This document shows positions 22,236 to 33,537 of a stretch of 64,000 bases of DNA, piece after piece (the stretch's first letter is position 1; every line of letters begins with the position of its first letter). Source of the DNA: Benincasa hispida (lineage: Eukaryota > Streptophyta > Magnoliopsida > Cucurbitales > Cucurbitaceae); the NCBI RefSeq assembly GCF_009727055.1, contig NC_052359.1, forward strand, positions 57,152,980 to 57,216,979. The letters run 5' to 3'. The position numbers and the translations under genes are program-made. Below the pieces are notes generated by a model. The model was given only the letters and a program-made list of their open reading frames with translations. It made no database searches and was not told the origin of the DNA.

Positions 22236-24280
22236 TGTAACAACTTCTTAGGACAACTAAAAAGGGGATCGTTACTATATGCATACATAAATGTTCACAT
22301 TAAAGGAAAAATAAAATAAAATAAAACAAAATAATAGAATTTTGGACTTCTTAAGTGTATAAAGAAACTATTTTAACTTTAACTCAAGATTTCAAATCGT
22401 TTGACCGGGGTACCCCTTAACATGAAATAAATAAAAATAATAATAATACAAAAAAAAAACAGAGAAAAATATTAGCTGGAGAGAAAAAATCTCCAACCCC
22501 TTAACCCAGTCAAGGAAAGTTACTGAAAAGAAAACTATATATATATATATATATATAAAGAAAACATGAGAAGACATAAAGGTTCAAATGCAGAAACGTT
22601 CCTAGTTCCTTTGGCACTATCACGGATTCCTCTTGTCAATCGCCCGATTATCCTTGCCCTTACCTAAAAAACATATAAGATAAAGGATGAGTATAAAATA
22701 CTCAGTAAGTGATCCCATTACCAGGATCAGGCTATGCATCCATAAACAGAGAACGTTGGGCCGTGGCTCAAACAACTACAACTGTTTCAATAAGAAAAAC
22801 CCAAAGGACATACTGTCTTGCCTTGACTCGCATGTCTAGTGGTCTGATGGCACACCGTCAAACATGGAAAAAAAAGAAACATGAACGTGAACCTATCGGT
22901 TCACACATATCTAGCGGCACGAAGGCACACTGTCAAACATGGAAAAGTAACATGAACATGAACCTGTCGATTCACGCATGTCTAGTGGTCTGATGGCACA
23001 CCGTCAATACATTGGAATATATATGAAAGCGAACCTGTTGGTTCACAAAATCGTAACATGCAAATGAACCCGTCGGCTCATGCATGTCTAGTGGCCTGAA
23101 GTCTCACCGTCAAAACATGAAACTAGACCCATCGGTCCTCTGAAATAAAACATGCATCAAGGCGAAACGGTAAACTGCCCTATTGGTCTAATCATGCATC
23201 ACATACATAATTTCATGAGTAACCTCACAACTCAGATCATAGCATAGTATGGAAGTTCAAATATGCCCATAATACTCATATCTGACATGCAACAATTATA
23301 TGACAAAGAAAAAATCACGCTTCTAAAGTCCATTAATTAACTTTATAAATCTAATCTAGGCCTCCTGGCACGAAGGCACCGGTAATAGTCCCACTTACCT
23401 CAAATTGGTCATAAAATTCCACGCAAATAATTAAAGAAATCAATCACCAACGATAACTTGAATTAACGTTCCTAACACAGAAACACCGCCTTCAATTTCG
23501 ACCCAAAACTTGAATTTTAAAAATTTTAGGCACAACTCCAAAGTGTTCACAACCTATTCCATAATCTCCAGAAAAACTTACCCAAATTCACGCTTAAGGT
23601 GCTAGACAAGTTGCTTAAATACTCGAAGTCCTTGACCTGGAAGCTGAAACGTCAAGGTTAATGTTAGTTTGAAATTGAGAATTAATGAGCATTAGAGAAA
23701 TCACAACAATTAATCCAATAAACACAAAATCTCACCTACAAAACCAGACTGGCACGGACGAAGGGCAGTGTTACGCTGATGACTGACCAAACGAGGAGCG
23801 ACGCACAGCAGGGCTTCGTCTGATCCAGTGGCTCGCGAACAGAATTGATTAGTGGCAGCTTCGAGTCGGCAGTAGCGTTCAATGAAGATCCAGACGAGAT
23901 GGCGTTAGACGACCTGGCTAGAGGACGACGATGTTGGCTGGCTCTTAGCTAGCCCAGACGGTGGTGACAAGATGAGGTGGCGGCTTCTTTCGCTTCAATG
24001 TGAACAGCGGCGGCGAGGAGGGTTGAATGGACGCGAAACGAAAGAGGGTTTAGAGGGAGGGGGTCTGTGCGTGGGTTGAAGAGAGAGAGAGAGAGAAATT
24101 CTAAATTTTTTTCTTCTTTCTTTACCACTTATGTAAATATATATATATCACTTAAACCCCCTTTCCCTTTCCCTTTTAGATTCCAAATTCCACATTCCTT
24201 TTCCAAAATAGTTTTTTTTTAAATCATCCATCAAACAAATTGAATTATCTCCATAAATAGTCAAATCTCCAATTGCAAGT
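22236..24280 (-). repeat. T1 5' LTR, main part
   Basis: Begins TGTAACAACTTCTTAGGAC, matching the other T1 LTR without its CCGA insertion, and follows it through the minisatellite and AT repeat. At 24280 it is cut by A1 and resumes at about 38422. The five bases CAAGT at 24276-24280 match CAAGC at 38422-38426 except for one transition; they are the A1 target-site duplication. Confidence 0.9.
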
Positions 24281-25882
24281 TGTTCGCGTGTCATATGCTT
24301 GTTGTTTTGCAGCGGGTGTAATGCCACTGCAATGACTGATGATATGTATGATATGTGTTGCGTTGTCTTAATCACGCTTCTAGATAATATATGTGATGCT
24401 ACAAAACATCGTAGAATGCGTTCTTGTAGTGTATGTGTGTCACAAGTTATCTTGCGTTGGAACCAAGTATAATTCCACCACAAGTTTATCAAAGTGAATC
24501 GAGGTCGAATACGGGGATTGCGATGCTAGATGCGATATTGATGTGATACATGCAACCGAAATGAAAATAATAGTGTGTTGTGTTTGAAATGTAAAATGTA
24601 GCGACAAACAAATAAATGTGAAGTTGTGCAAGTGTATGAGGGAATGCAATGGCAAGTCTTGTGAAAGATATCAGAATGAGAACGGGTTAGGGGAAAGGAC
24701 ATTGCAAGTTTGTCAATCCTGTTGAGGACGCAACTAAGGTTCCACCTTCCCTTGGCTTATACCTCTCAGTGATCGGCCGCGTCCCATATCTCTATGGTGA
24801 TCAGGGATGAACGTTGCGATCGCAAAGTTGTTTCCATCTCTGAAAATACTTCTTGCTTTAGTTAACGCATTCTATCAACCTTCTTTCGAGAGGTGGATTA
24901 ACATCTTCACATCTGCTCTCACAGGTGAAGATGCCGTTGAGCATGCGTTAGCTAAACTTAGTTGACTTCTTCAACATGGATTAACTTACTCGCTTAATCC
25001 TTCCCCCTTACCCTGGAGGATTAGTTACACATGGTGAGAGAAATGGACGATGAATGTATGGTGGTGAACAGAGTGATGAAGATGGACATGATAATGATAT
25101 TACGGATAAAGATAAAGCGTTTGTTACATATAGATGAATGAAAGATCAGAAATGAATAACAGTTGATGAACAAAAAGTAAGAACAAATGAGGACAGCGTG
25201 TCAGTGTCTTGACATGGATCCCGATCAGAGTTGGTTTGCTTGCTGGCGTGTAGGAGGAGTAAGGTAGAGAACTTCCTTCTCAAGATAGTTCCCTAGGTAA
25301 AAATGACCCTTGCACAGAGCTTCTCTTCAAGATTGTAAATGAATTTCTGGCTCCTGAGACTTCCTTTCGGACTCGTCTTATCTATCTCCCGGACTCTCTA
25401 TGAATGTCTTTTCAGACCAGCCTCCTTCCTTTGGTGTTAATGTAGCTATTTATAGGCCTTAGCACCTCCTTCGTTAGTGGTCTCGCTCTGAAAAGTTATT
25501 TTTTCTACCGAGGCTTGGTGGAAACGTCCACTCTACTCCACATTCAATTTGTCAGATCGTACAAAAGAAAAGCTGTACAATTTCAGAAATCCCCGCGAAT
25601 GCGTCGCTTTTTTTATCCACGATCGATCGTCACATGCGGTGCGAATGCTTTGCTCTTTTTGTTCTCGAGCGATCGTCGCATGCAGAAATACCTGTTTCCT
25701 GCAAAACAAAGACTTGGACATCCCTTTTTGCCATCACAATGGGGTCAGCGGGTGTGCTTCCGACATTTTACAACCTTTGCGTTTCTAAGTAAATTTCTAT
25801 ATGTTTGATGCAACTTTTTCCTTCCTTTTTCCACATATTCTAAATAAGATGGTATAAATAACTTGTATTTCTACATGTTATC
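24281..25882 (-). repeat. A1 3' LTR (1.60 kb)
   Basis: Complete copy, partner of 32220-32623 plus 37206-38421 (about 1.61 kb when joined). On the minus strand a TATA box lies at 25446-25455 (CTATAAATAG). Open frames at 25515-25808 recur in both LTRs and run antisense to the element, so they are not genes. Confidence 0.9.
25446..25455 (-). promoter_or_regulatory. TATA box in the A1 3' LTR
   Basis: Minus strand CTATAAATAG. The same decamer is present in the 5' LTR at 37985-37994, where it would drive the element. Confidence 0.7.
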
Positions 25883-25883
25883 T

Positions 25884-25896
25884 CACCCCCAAATTT
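25884..25896 (-). other. A1 polypurine tract
   Basis: Minus strand AAATTTGGGGGTG directly before the 3' LTR. The identical 13-mer occurs again at 26580-26592 and 27092-27104. Confidence 0.8.
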
Positions 25897-26954
25897 AGAT
25901 ATATGTTTGTCCTTAAGCATATCCTCTACTAAGGCAATTCAGCTCAAGTCCTATCCTTACTTTACGTCAATCAGCTACTCCGAATGCTCTACCTCTACAT
26001 AATTTCTCAAAATTACTAATTCCTTCTATCATTTGAACATTTCTTCAGCATGCTCTACTTTATTCTTACCTTAGACAAACCTCTGCTCAAAGTTCTCTTC
26101 TTGTTTTGAAAAGAATGTTTTTTTTTTTTCTGTTCTTGTAAAAACAACGAAGCGCACCTTTTATGTGGTAGCCTGGTTTGCGTCTTACTATAGAGAGCGT
26201 TGATCATGGTTACACCCCTTCGTTTTGGCTTACTCCCACGGGTGTCATGCGAACATCCACTTCGGTTGTGTATCAAGCTCAACTTCAACTCTTGTCCCTT
26301 GGCCAAGTTTTCACTTTAGCTGGTCAGTGGAGTTTTCTTTTTTTTTTTTCTTTTTTTTTTTTTGTATTGCGCGTCGATCCTGGTAACCTACCTTTGTTTG
26401 GCTTGCTCCCACAGGTGTTCATCGAGACATCCAACTACGAGCACAGTTCCTTTCACGAACTTTAACTCTTATCAGGTTGGCGATTTCCCTTGCTAGTTTG
26501 ATAGCTGAGTGTTCTTTTTTTTTTAAGAATGCATTTGCGAATGAACGCTCCGCCTTGATGCATCTGCTCAGACCTTTTCCACCCCCAAATTTTAGAGAGT
26601 TGCAAGGTCCTCATTGCTGTTTTGGACAGAAAAGACAAAAAACTTAGTCAAAATTTTGAAAAGAGGGTTTGAGAGAGTCTTCGTGATAGAAAGGTAAAGT
26701 GAAACTATGCGATGAATTTCTAAATTGTGTTGAAAATGCAATATAATAAAGAAATTGCGCTAAGGTTACGCATAATACTCGTCTGAGCAGCGCAAATAAA
26801 CGATGCAAAAGAAAAGAAAGAAATACCGCATTAAATGACAAAAGGATGATATAAATAAAAAGGCCAAGACATAAGGAAAGAATAGTTCACTCAATGTACA
26901 TAAAAATTTTCTAAGTACACAAAGAATTGTCAATGATCGCAAAACACAAAAATT
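25897..26954 (-). other. A1 3' noncoding region
   Basis: Between the last ORF and the PPT. No coding feature is convincing. It contains a divergent direct duplication: 26199-26330 and 26368-26510 share GATCATGG/GATCCTGG, TTTGGCTTACTCCCAC/TTTGGCTTGCTCCCAC and GGTGT...GACATCCA, each preceded by poly-T. It also holds a second copy of the PPT 13-mer. Confidence 0.65.
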
Positions 26955-27015
26955 TCAAACATGTAAAGGAGAATACAAAGGTATATAGGTACATAAAAAA
27001 ATTGTTAATGACCGC

Positions 27016-27047
<32 letters not shown>

Positions 27048-28210
27048 CCGAAAATGTGAAGGAGAATACAAAGGTATAGAAGAAGGTGATACACCCCCAA
27101 ATTTAACTTTGTGGTGGGGGCTCATTGTGAGGAGGGCGTTGCGGAGGAGCTCCTGGCGGCGTTTCTTGAAAGAAAAGAGGCTATGCAGATGCTGAGGAAC
27201 CACAGGACCATGCAAATATGCAGTCAAGAAATTAAAGTACTCGTGATTGCGTTCTACCATCTGCCTCTGATTCAGGCGAAGAGTAAAGATGTTGCGTTGA
27301 ATGTTTATCATCACCGGGCGCAGCTCTATGTTGCTCTCTCGCAACTCCATCAATGTGTGGTAGAAGGAAGATAACTCTTGTGTCAAGAAGCCCCACATGT
27401 CTTTAAGGGCAGCAACTATGGATGCGTTGGGAGGGTGGTGTCGTCGATGTCTCACTTGCATCGGTTTAGCGCTGAACGGAAGGCCCAGCACCCACACCGT
27501 GTGGGTCATCAACATGCGGCGGTGTGATGGAGGGCGAATTGATGCTGCTGGGGACAGAAGGTTGGAATCAGAGGTAAGGAGAAGGTTGGTGAACTAATCA
27601 GGAAGAGGGGAGAGGGGCTCAATGGTGGGACTGGGTAGTCGGATGACCAAAGGTAAAGGGTCCTCCAAGGGTAGATTGGTTGGCTGATGTGATGTACTGC
27701 CTTGGATTATTTTTATGCCTCTGTCATTGTGGCGTCGTCTCTTGGGTCTAAGTGGTTGCAATGCATTTAGGCCAATGAGGGGCCGCTTCGGTTGAAGCTC
27801 TGGGCAATGCGGCGAATCCTTGAGAAAGACTCTCAGGATTTTCGTGCTAATGAAGCCATGGACTTCTGGCATTGGTTCTTCTTCAATGCCCGTGCCCACA
27901 GATAGGAAAAAGCTAGAGATCATCCATGGCTCACATCGATTGGAATGCCACGCGCAATGCAGTATGCAGCCATGATTCTATCCCTTGAAATAGTCTTATC
28001 ATGAGAAGTCGGGATGAGCAGTCTCTTCATCAAATAGACCCAAAGGCATGCGTCTGGCAGCAAATGGTTGGAGATGAGGGTTTTAATGCCGGTCAAAGAC
28101 ACTGTCCCCTTGGTGTCTGGTTGCGCTAGTATTCTCAGTGCATCCTCCATGTGCTCTTCGACAGGATCATTAACCAATTTTTTGCCCAGTGCTTCCGGGA
28201 AATTCTTCAA
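26955..28210 (-). pseudogene. A1 second ORF, C-terminal part with plant transposon protein motif
   Basis: The minus-strand piece 28210-27920 contains WVYLMKRLLIPTSHDKTIS and then RDRIMAAYCIARGIPIDV. This matches the conserved core of the 'putative plant transposon protein' domain found in the env-like ORF of Athila elements (L-P-T-H-x-x-x-x-S-R-x-R-x-x-x-x-Y-x-I-x-x-G). Two more pieces follow: 27923-27594, basic and Pro-rich with LQPLRPKRRRHNDRG, and 27515-26955, with a Gln/Arg-rich helical stretch NIQRNIFTLRLNQRQMVERN. The second copy of the PPT 13-mer, at 27092-27104, lies in this last piece. Function of the domain is unknown; the env-like label is historical. Frameshifts separate the pieces. 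Confidence 0.65.
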
Positions 28211-28357
28211 CTAATAGAGCTGATTGATGTCCTCGGCGCTGAATGACACTACACTCCCATCAACGACCACCGCATCTTCGGTGTCATGGAGCTGGTCGTG
28301 GTAAAAGGCCCGCACTACCGAGGGAATGACTATGGATGGACATTGGTAAAAAGTCTC

Positions 28358-29927
28358 CTATCCATGTTCCACTACTATACTGAGGATGAGATCTGGTAGT
28401 GCAGCCAACGCAGGGAAAAAACCCATTTCCATTAATAAATCATTATTTTCCTTTCGGGTTTTTGGGCGCCTCTTGGCCGGCGAAATCTCGCTAACTTCCA
28501 CCTTCACTTTTCCCTTTTCTTGAGCGGACGCAAGGCGGGGGTTGTTGTTGTTGAATGCATTCTCGCCCCTTGCTCTGCTCTTGCTTTTCCTTTTTCCATT
28601 CTTCTCTTTTTTTCTTTTCAACTCAATTGTGCGCTGAAATTTTGCTTTGCGGCGCAATTCCTTTTTCTCCTTCTCCTTCTTCTCTACTTTCTCTTCTTCT
28701 TGCAACTCTTTTTCAAACTGCTCGGAGGCGAGCGCAATGTGCTGCTCATCCTCGAGCCTTCTTTTCTCTTCTTCTTTTGCCCTTGCGTAGGCAAGCAAAC
28801 CTCCTCATCATGAAGCCTTTTAGCCAAATCGGCCGAGGCGATAATTTGGCATGCCCTTGCCATCTTTTCTTCATTCTTCTTTAATTTCCTTCTTCGTTCT
28901 CCTTCTCCATGCGTTCGTTGATTATTGGGTCTTCTGTGGACCCTTGCGGCGCATTCTCCTTACGATGCCGCATCAGTGGGGAGATGTCAGGGTCTTCTTT
29001 GTCATCCGAACCTCGTGGTTCAATTTGCGTTGACACCCCCTCTCCACCCTTACGGTGGTTGATTCTCCGTCGAAGTCCGGGCTTCCTGCCCTTAGCCTCC
29101 GCTCTTCTTCTTTTCTCAGGCACTTCTCTTCTCGCCTGCGTTGTCTTTTTTCACTTCTCCTTCTTTTCTTTTTCCAGTTGGGAAGCTTCATCTTTCTCTG
29201 CCCGTTGCTCGTCGACTCCTCTCTCCTCCTTCTCCGCTTCTTCGGACTGCCCTATCCGCCTCCTTGCCTCCACGACCTCCAGAACAGCCCCAATGGGTCC
29301 CTCATTGGAATCTATTGGGGCATTCTCCTTAGGATCCGAGATGGTTAGGGCCATCCTCTGTGAAGCCAAAACTAACTCCTCCTCCGACGGAAGGGGTTAG
29401 TTTACTACTCTTGCTTCCGGAAACCCCCCGTCCTTCTCTAAGTGACTCAAGATGCTCCCAAACACCTTCTTATCATCTTTTCTCTTCTGTTCACTTTCAG
29501 TTGGAGACAATGGGAGCGCCACCTCAGGACTGGTGGCAGGGGCATTCTCTGTGCTCGGTCCCTCTTGGTGGGTAGACGATGTTACAAACGTTGAGGGTTT
29601 TCGCCTGGGCTTTCCAGCAATTCTGGGAGTTGGTTTGGGCTGGGCGGCTGGCGGTGAGGAAAGCCGCCTCCTGCGCGGGGATAGGGTCTTGGGAAGGGGA
29701 TGATGGTTGGGAAGAAGAATGTGACGACTGTTCGGCCATAAGCTTAGTGAAGGGAAAGAAGATAGTGGTGATTTTTTTTTTCGTGGAAGAAAGAGCGGAC
29801 GGCGCGGTCGAGGTATGCAGAGTGTTTTTGGGAAGCTTTTCGCGAAGAAGAATGCAAATGAACTCCAGACGAGGCTGAAGGGGAGGGGGGTGGGATTATA
29901 GGTTGGGCCTTGAAGGGCCCAACGCAA
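28358..29927 (-). pseudogene. A1 second ORF, N-terminal and coiled-coil part
   Basis: The minus-strand piece starts at 29927 and is rich in Pro, Ser, Arg and Lys through 29397. After a frameshift comes a Glu/Lys-rich stretch (29369-29151: VVEARRRIGQSEEAEKEERG). Then, after more shifts, 28798-28358 gives a long charged helix (EEEKRRLEDEQH, LQEEEKVEKKEKEKKELRRK) ending in a basic patch and SPAKRRPKTRKENNDL. A long coiled coil is the likely fold. The ORF lies after gag where pol would start, so the coding order is gag then this ORF. Plus-strand Ser/Leu-rich frames over the same bases are shadows of it. It resembles the extra ORF of Athila-type elements, without known activity. Confidence 0.6.
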
Positions 29928-30423
29928 TCAGTAGTGCGCTTGGCAGGCTTTGGTAATCCAAAAATCCTGCCACGCCCCTGCCCATTATGACATAGCAGGC
30001 AAGGACGTTCTTTCGTCTACTATGTAATAATTCACCTCGGGAGCTGAAACGTCCTACAATTACCTTCTCCGCGAATATTTGATAATTTTTCTATTTTTTA
30101 TTTATTATTTTTGGAGGATGAGCGCAATGTATATCTATTAACGTAAGACACACCCGTCAACGCAATGCATACCCGACATTGCAATGTATCACCAACATTG
30201 CAATGCTGATCCCAAAACTATAATGATAAGACATTATGGTGTTCACTCAAATCATTCATTCAATAGTTCATTAAAATCAACATAATCAGAGATTGAAATG
30301 GAAAGTAATTCAATAAAGCAGGGAAACTAATTCAATAAAGCAGTAGTAAAGTAGTAAAGAGAGTTTATATGGATGTTGTTTGAAAATATTTTCAACATTA
30401 CTGCAACGCATCCCCGTAGGCGA
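29928..30423 (-). other. A1 spacer between gag and the second ORF
   Basis: About 500 bp without a convincing ORF. It contains repeated ACGCAATG/GCAATGT words near 30125-30205. No protease or RT motif could be read on either strand, so pol was deleted at or around here. Confidence 0.6.
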
Positions 30424-32092
30424 TCAGGCTTGCCTGCCCAATGTCACCACTTGACATTGCTCCTTCCCACTTGGTCCAGGTGCTTTCGAGTTGCTGGGCA
30501 GCGTACCAAGTGTTCTGTTTTTAAGTTCGGTCGCAAGCTGCCAGACCTGTACCTCCAAAGTCCTGATGGAAGATGCTTGTGATTGCATGATCACATCGTT
30601 CTTTTCTATGTCTTGTTTGAGCAGTGCTTCCAAGGACGATGAATTGGATGAGGTGTTAGATGAAGAGGGTTGGTTTTGCAGTTGTCTACTCTGATAATTA
30701 CTCTGGCCTTGACCCTGGTGATGAAAATCTGGAGGATTTCCTCTATTCTCGGAATGATTGGTCTGTAGATTTCTCTGGCCTCTCTGGTCGTTGTTCCCTC
30801 CCCAACTGAAGTTGGGATGATTCCTCCAACCTGGGTTATATGTATTGCTGAAGAGGTTGTTATGGATAGAATATACTAATTGTTGGTTTGACGGGTAGAC
30901 TTCCACTGAACGACCTTCTCCGCATTGTATACAGCTTACTACTGCCACTTGCGTCAGCGCATTAGCTTGCGCTGCACTCTGAGAGAGAGTTCCTTGATTT
31001 ATAGCCATGGTAGAAGCGAGGTGACTGTGGCCATCTGGGCGGCCAACGTGGTCATTGTATCCACTGATACAATGGCGCTCTCTATTTTCCTTCGCTTCGT
31101 GCCTCTGCCTCTATATCCGTCATCAACCCAGTCATCCGTATTTCACGAGATGCAATCTAGGATGACTTTTGCTTCAGTATACGTTTTATCCATAAACCCT
31201 CCTGCTGCGGAGGCGTCTGCAACTGCTTGCATTGCTCTGTTCAGGCCATTATAAAAAGTTTCCATGAGGACGCAATCAGGATCCCAATATGCTGACAGTT
31301 CTTCACTAATTGTCGAAAGCGCACCCATGCAGTGCTCAGAGTTTCATTTTCTGCTTGTTCAAAATTTAATGTTTCCCACCGTCTTCTTGTGTTGACAGCG
31401 GAAGGGAAGAACTTCTTCATGAATCTTTCAACCAACTGATCCCAAGGATTTATCTCATTTGACTCCAATGAATGAGCCCACCTCTTTGCTTCGTCTCTAA
31501 TTGTGTATGGAAAAAGATAGAGTCTAATGCCTTTGGGAGTCACGCCAGGAATGGAGAATTTATTGCACATCTCGACAAAATTGGTCAAATGTGCATGTGG
31601 GTCCTCTCCTTGCAAACCTCCAAACTGACCCACATTCTAAATCATCTGGAGCATGACAGGCTTAATTTTGAATTTGGCGTTCTCCTCTNTTATATAGTCA
31701 TGCGAGGTATGGAGAATGTATTGCACATCTCGACAAAACTGGTGAGATGTGCATGCGGGTCCTCTCCTTGCAAACCTCCAAACTGACCCACATTCTAAAT
31801 CATCTGGAGCATGACAGGCTTAATTTTGAATTTGGCGTTCTCCTCTACTATAGGCCTTGCGATACCCGGTGAGAAATTGTATAAATTGGGTGCCGCATAG
31901 TTTCTCATAGGAATGTTACGGTCAGCGGGCAGAAAGACTGGGTCTTACGGCGGCCGATTCATTTCCTGATTCCCTTCGAGCCTCTCATTGTTGTTGTTTG
32001 CCATATTTCTTCTACGCCTAGTATGGTTATTGGCGTGCTTTCATGCGAAAGGTTCTCTCGATTTCTGGGTCGACGTTGAATTCTGGATCCAT
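30424..32092 (-). pseudogene. A1 gag (broken)
   Basis: The minus-strand ATG at 32092 starts MDPEFNVDPEIERTFRMKAR, the typical Athila-type gag opening. After a damaged and duplicated stretch, 31633-31241 reads GQFGGLQGEDPHAHLTNF, YLFPYTIRDEAKRWAHSL and NPWDQLVERFMKKFFP, a Retrotrans_gag capsid domain. It continues with WVRFRQLVKNCQHIGI, then 31008-30424 with a degenerate knuckle (CIQCGEGRSVEVYP, where the expected His and last Cys are missing), an Asn/Gln-rich segment and SSLEALLKQDIEKNDVIMQS, ending LGTLPSNSKAPGP. Stops and the join at the single N break the frame. Confidence 0.85.
31532..31846. repeat. 158-bp offset duplication around a single N (assembly join)
   Basis: 31532-31688 is repeated at 31690-31846 with a constant 158-bp offset and a few mismatches. 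A lone N at 31689 lies exactly at the join. It looks like two contig ends that overlap but were not merged, and it disrupts the A1 gag. Confidence 0.85.
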
Positions 32093-32195
32093 TCCAATAC
32101 TCATGCACTGTCAGCTGCTCTTTGCTTAAGCACACCGTACTCCATAAATCTGTCCTGCACAATATCACAAAAATATTCAGCATTAAAGTTGCCAA

Positions 32196-32213
32196 TCCCC
32201 GGCAACGACGCCA
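32196..32213 (-). other. A1 primer-binding site
   Basis: Minus strand TGGCGTCGTTGCCGGGGA, one base off the TGGCGCCGTTGCCGGGGA site typical of Athila/Tat elements, six bases from the LTR end. Confidence 0.88.
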
Positions 32214-32219
32214 AAAACT

Positions 32220-32623
32220 TGTTCGCGTGTCAAATGCTTGTTGCTCTGTGGCGGGTGTAATGACACCGCAAAGACTGATGATGTGTATGATATGCGTTGC
32301 GTTGTCTTAATCATGCTTCTAGATAATATATGTGATGCTACAAAACACTGTAGAATGCGTTCATGTAGTGTATACGTGTCACAAGTTTTCTTGCGTTGGA
32401 ACCAAGTATAATTCCAGCACAAGTTTCTCAAAGTGAACCGAAGTCGAACATGGGGATTGCGATGCTAGATGTGATATTGATGTGATACATGCGACCGAAA
32501 TCAAAATGATAGTGTGTTGTTTTTGAAAAGTAAAATGCAGCGACAAACAAATAAACAAACAAATAAATGTGAAGTTGTGCAAGTGTATGAGGGAATGCGA
32601 TGGCAAGTCTTGTGAAAGGTATC
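32220..32623 (-). repeat. A1 5' LTR, part next to the PBS
   Basis: Starts TGTTCGCGTGTC on the plus strand, same as the other LTR at 24281. It breaks at GTATC (32619-32623), where T3 is inserted, and continues at 37206. Confidence 0.9.
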
Positions 32624-33178
32624 TGTGAAACCCAGAATTCCATTTTCCCTTTTAAGCAGGAAATAAAAGAGATTAACTAAGTATGAGTTAGATCCTAAGA
32701 TAAAGAGTAGGAAAATTCTAAGTGTTTAAATAGGATTTGTTAAATAGCTTTGGAAATAAGCCATAACTAGTGAAAATTTGGCTAAGTATAATTATGCGTT
32801 GGAAGCCAAGGGAAAAAAATGACTAAGGGTTGTCCATGCGTTGGCCTTGCTCATTTATAGGCTATTTGGGGCAAGCCAAAGTGTGGCCAAGAGAACAATG
32901 CATGCGGCGTGATGGATGCGATGGATGCGGCAATGCTACGCGAGGCATGCGGTGATGCTACGCAAGGACATACGGTGCAAGGGCATGCGATGCGAGGGCA
33001 TGCAGTGATGCTATGCATGCAATGATACGAAGGTGTGCGGCCGAAAGTATGCATCGATGGTATACGTCAGCACTCTTGAGAGGTTAGAATAATGCATGTG
33101 GTAGCCTCAAGTTGCACGGACAAGGGCGTTGGGGTGATGGAATAATGCATGGAGTTGCGAGCGCTGGTTGTTCATGAA

Positions 33179-33370
33179 GGCATACGGCGATGAAGGCATG
33201 CAGCGATAGAGGCATGCAACGATGAAGGCATGCAGCGATGAAGGCATGTGGCGATAGAGGCATGCGACAATGGAGGCATGCGGCAATAGGGGCACGTGGT
33301 GATAGAGGCATGCGGCGATAGAGGCATGCGGCGATAAGGGCATGCGGCGATGGAGGCATGTGGCGATGGA
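33179..33370. repeat. 16-bp minisatellite, 12 units
   Basis: Twelve uninterrupted units of exactly 16 bp, consensus GGCATGCGGCGATRGA. Looser GCATGCG-type words surround it from 32900 to 33450. The period shifts frame at each unit, so all three minus-strand frames stay open and give His/Cys/Pro-rich ORFs that are not genes. Confidence 0.95.
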
Positions 33371-33537
33371 TGCGTTGGTGTCATACAGCGGTGCTATGCA
33401 TCAATGCTATGCGGCAAGGTTATGCATTGGTAGTATGCGGCAACAGCGTTAGGCGATGAACTATGCGGTGGTAAAACGAGCTAGGATGGACACATGCGCC
33501 AATTGGTGGTGTCCGAACATAGAAATGTTGCGGTTAG

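Noticed and set aside
25515..25808. ORFs of about 80-97 codons, repeated at 38054-38385
   Set aside because: Both lie in the two LTR copies of A1, antisense to the element. Conservation is due to LTR identity, and there is no domain.
28520..29400. Plus-strand Ser/Leu/Phe-rich ORFs
   Set aside because: They are antisense shadows of the Glu/Lys-rich coiled-coil ORF of A1 (GAA/AAG codons read backward as TTC/CTT).
33179..33370. CRISPR-like regular array
   Set aside because: Units are directly tandem with no spacers, and the DNA is plant nuclear.
33084..33384. Three overlapping minus-strand ORFs rich in His, Cys, Pro and Ala
   Set aside because: They are the three frames of a 16-bp tandem repeat, whose period keeps every frame open. 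There is no start context, domain or independent support.
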